This document shows, piece after piece, positions 62,875-64,000 of a stretch of 64,000 nt of DNA. The DNA is from an uncultured Myxococcales bacterium (GTDB lineage: Bacteria > Myxococcota_A > UBA9042 > DTJE01). The DNA is taken from positions 1-64,000 of the forward strand of contig CAIZWN010000056.1 in assembly GCA_903936705.1 (NCBI GenBank), read 5' to 3'. A program made the translations under genes and the position numbers. How positions within the stretch are numbered: the first letter of the stretch is position 1; each line of letters opens with the position of its first letter. The notes under the pieces are model-generated. The model made no database searches. It had not been told where the DNA came from and saw only the letters and a list, made by a program, of their open reading frames with translations.

Positions 62875-63384
62875 CTATGACCCGACGTATTCCTTCGCGT
62901 ATTCGACGTAGTGATCGGCCGAATCCTTCAGAGTCAGAATTTCGGCCTCGGTCAAAGGACGACGGATCTTTGCCGGGACACCTACGGCCAGGTGACCGTC
63001 CGGAACGATCATTCCCTCGGGGACCAGCGCGCCCGCCCCAATCATGCAGTTCTCGCCGACCACGGCCCCGTCCAGGACGGTAGCTCCCATTCCTATCAAA
63101 CATCGATTCGACAGGCGGCAGCCGTGAAGGACCGCTCCGTGACCCACTGTGACTTCGTCGCCGATGATCAGCGGTGTACGACCGGTCGACTCGTGAAGGA
63201 CGCAGTTGTCCTGGATGTTCGATCTTGCGCCAATGCGCACGGCGCCGACGTCGCCGCGGATTGTCGCGTGGAACCAGACTGATGTCTCGGGGCCGATTTC
63301 GACGTCACCCGCTATGACCACGTTGGGCAAAATCAATGCCTGCGGATTTATTCGGGGCGAAATGCCTTTGAACGACTTGATCAT
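62875..63384 (-). CDS. Gamma-class carbonic anhydrase homologue (YrdA-like)
   Basis: A 169-aa left-handed beta-helix protein. Hexapeptide repeats (GDVEIG, VVIAGD, IGARSNIQ, AVVGEN) run from residue 20 to 130. The three zinc ligands are H64, H82 and H87, spaced as in Cam-type enzymes. ATG 63384 with GTAGGAGG upstream; the preceding TTG is less likely. Members either hydrate CO2 or bind other small substrates; the proton-shuttle loop of true Cam is missing, so activity is uncertain. Confidence 0.92.
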   Translation of the reverse strand: MIKSFKGISPRINPQALILPNVVIAGDVEIGPETSVWFHATIRGDVGAVRIGARSNIQDNCVLHESTGRTPLIIGDEVTVGHGAVLHGCRLSNRCLIGMGATVLDGAVVGENCMIGAGALVPEGMIVPDGHLAVGVPAKIRRPLTEAEILTLKDSADHYVEYAKEYVGS

Positions 63385-63476
63385 CAAAGCCTCCTACATC
63401 ATGCCCCGTATCCGAGGCTGGTGGTTCCGTGGGCGTCGGTCATTCTGCATCAACGTCCTGGCGCCACAGGCAGATC

Positions 63477-64000
63477 CTACAGCTTCCTGTAGATCGTTCG
63501 TGTCGCGATCCCCAGCAACTGGGCGGCCAGACGTTTGTTTCCACGCGTCAGGCGCAGCGTTTGCTGGATGACCTGCTGTTCGATCTCGTCAAGTGGAGTC
63601 CCCAACTGGATGGTCAGATACTGCTTGGCTGATGCGTCCGACGCTACCAGGTCCGGCAGGTCATCCACCCGGATGGTATCTCCCCTGCTCAATACGACTG
63701 CGTGCTCGATGGTGTTCTCAAGTTCTCGCACGTTCCCGGGCCAGTCATGGGCAATCAGCAGTTCCATTGCCTCCCGCGAGATGGTCCTGACCTCCTTGCG
63801 GTTCTTTTCGGCGAACCGTGAAAGAAAGTGCTGGGCCAGCAATGGAATGTCGTCAGTACGCTCGCGCAGGGATGGCAGCATGATCGAGATCACGTTCAGC
63901 CGGTAGAACAGATCCTCACGAAAACGGCCGGTGCGCGACAGTTCCAGCAGGTTCTTGTTGGTCGAGGCCAGAACGCGTACATCGACTCGCAGGGTTTGAG
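63477..64000 (-). CDS. Sigma-54-dependent activator (AAA+ and Fis-type HTH), 5' part outside window
   Basis: Only the C-terminal ~174 residues are present; the gene continues beyond 64000. The translated end of the window reads LRVDVRVLASTNKNLLELS, then GRFREDLFYRLNVISI, which is the AAA+ sensor I region of NtrC-type activators, followed by PSLRERTDDIPLLAQHFL, WPGNVRELENTIEHAVVL and the Fis HTH LRLTRGNKRLAAQLLGIATRTIYRKL (quoted in part: GNKRLAAQLLGIATRTIYRK). The input domain is not visible, so the signal is unknown. It may regulate genes to its right. Confidence 0.93.
   Translation of the reverse strand, partial: QTLRVDVRVLASTNKNLLELSRTGRFREDLFYRLNVISIMLPSLRERTDDIPLLAQHFLSRFAEKNRKEVRTISREAMELLIAHDWPGNVRELENTIEHAVVLSRGDTIRVDDLPDLVASDASAKQYLTIQLGTPLDEIEQQVIQQTLRLTRGNKRLAAQLLGIATRTIYRKL

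Noticed and set aside
1-64000. CRISPR arrays, IS elements, integrase/att sites, rRNA and tRNA genes
   Set aside because: Scanned for regular spaced repeats, transposase motifs and structural RNA signatures; none found.

Overview
The window is about 64 kb of GC-rich (roughly 60-63 %) bacterial chromosome with dense coding on both strands. I see no rRNA, tRNA, CRISPR array, insertion sequence or phage gene. Eight predicted lipoproteins, at least six with an aspartate/serine-rich tether right after the lipobox, together with twin-arginine redox proteins, very large secreted proteins and anaerobic glycyl-radical chemistry beside a cytochrome bd oxidase, suggest a Gram-negative relative of Myxococcota/Bradymonadota (the former Deltaproteobacteria) living across oxic and anoxic conditions. 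That placement is inference; no marker gene here fixes it.

Layout. 1-9.4 kb: a carbohydrate block with a ROK sugar kinase, a Cys-rich lipoprotein, a heparinase II/III-type polysaccharide lyase, a divergent GH43 glycosidase, an alpha/beta-hydrolase lipoprotein and a leucine-rich-repeat lipoprotein. 9.6-16.7 kb: an FAD protein, then a branched palindromic element (11223-11396), then a tight four-gene membrane/periplasmic redox cluster: a DUF6599-like protein, a Tat-exported DUF362 protein, a NapH-NapG-like fusion and a Tat-exported aldo/keto reductase with an Fe-S tail. 16.8-25 kb: a propeller-containing lipoprotein behind glucose-6-phosphate isomerase, then a TPR protein divergent from a PMT-like membrane protein. 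25-30.4 kb: housekeeping genes rimI, rnj, hemB, malic enzyme and a cupin. 30.4-38.5 kb: a giant VolA-like lipase lipoprotein, an MBL hydrolase coupled to a second alpha-toroid-like lipoprotein, and peptidase T. 38.6-48.7 kb: an HI0933-type flavoprotein, a YqiA-like esterase, an SDR, a coupled GT2-PfkB-hypothetical operon, a secreted gluzincin, a flavin reductase-like protein and another acidic-tether lipoprotein. 48.9-58.7 kb: an orphan metzincin-like protein, a glycyl-radical enzyme with its activase, divergent cydAB, an FAD monooxygenase-like protein and SMUG1. 58.7-64 kb: a K+-independent H+-pyrophosphatase, RmuC, a gamma carbonic anhydrase homologue and the 3' part of a sigma-54 activator.

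How it fits together. The secreted lyase, glycosidase and esterase with the sugar kinases and pgi look like scavenging and metabolism of external polysaccharide. The redox cluster, the glycyl-radical enzyme, cytochrome bd and the H+-pyrophosphatase look like energy conservation under changing oxygen. The strongest candidates for undescribed biology are the four-gene redox cluster (11537-16735), the orphan metzincin (48873-50393), the paralogous NDGxW/LPYWMGRY secreted family (16757-19198 and 35228-37159), the N-terminal module apparently shared by the two divergent genes at 20964-24943, the acidic lipoprotein tethers, and the branched palindrome.
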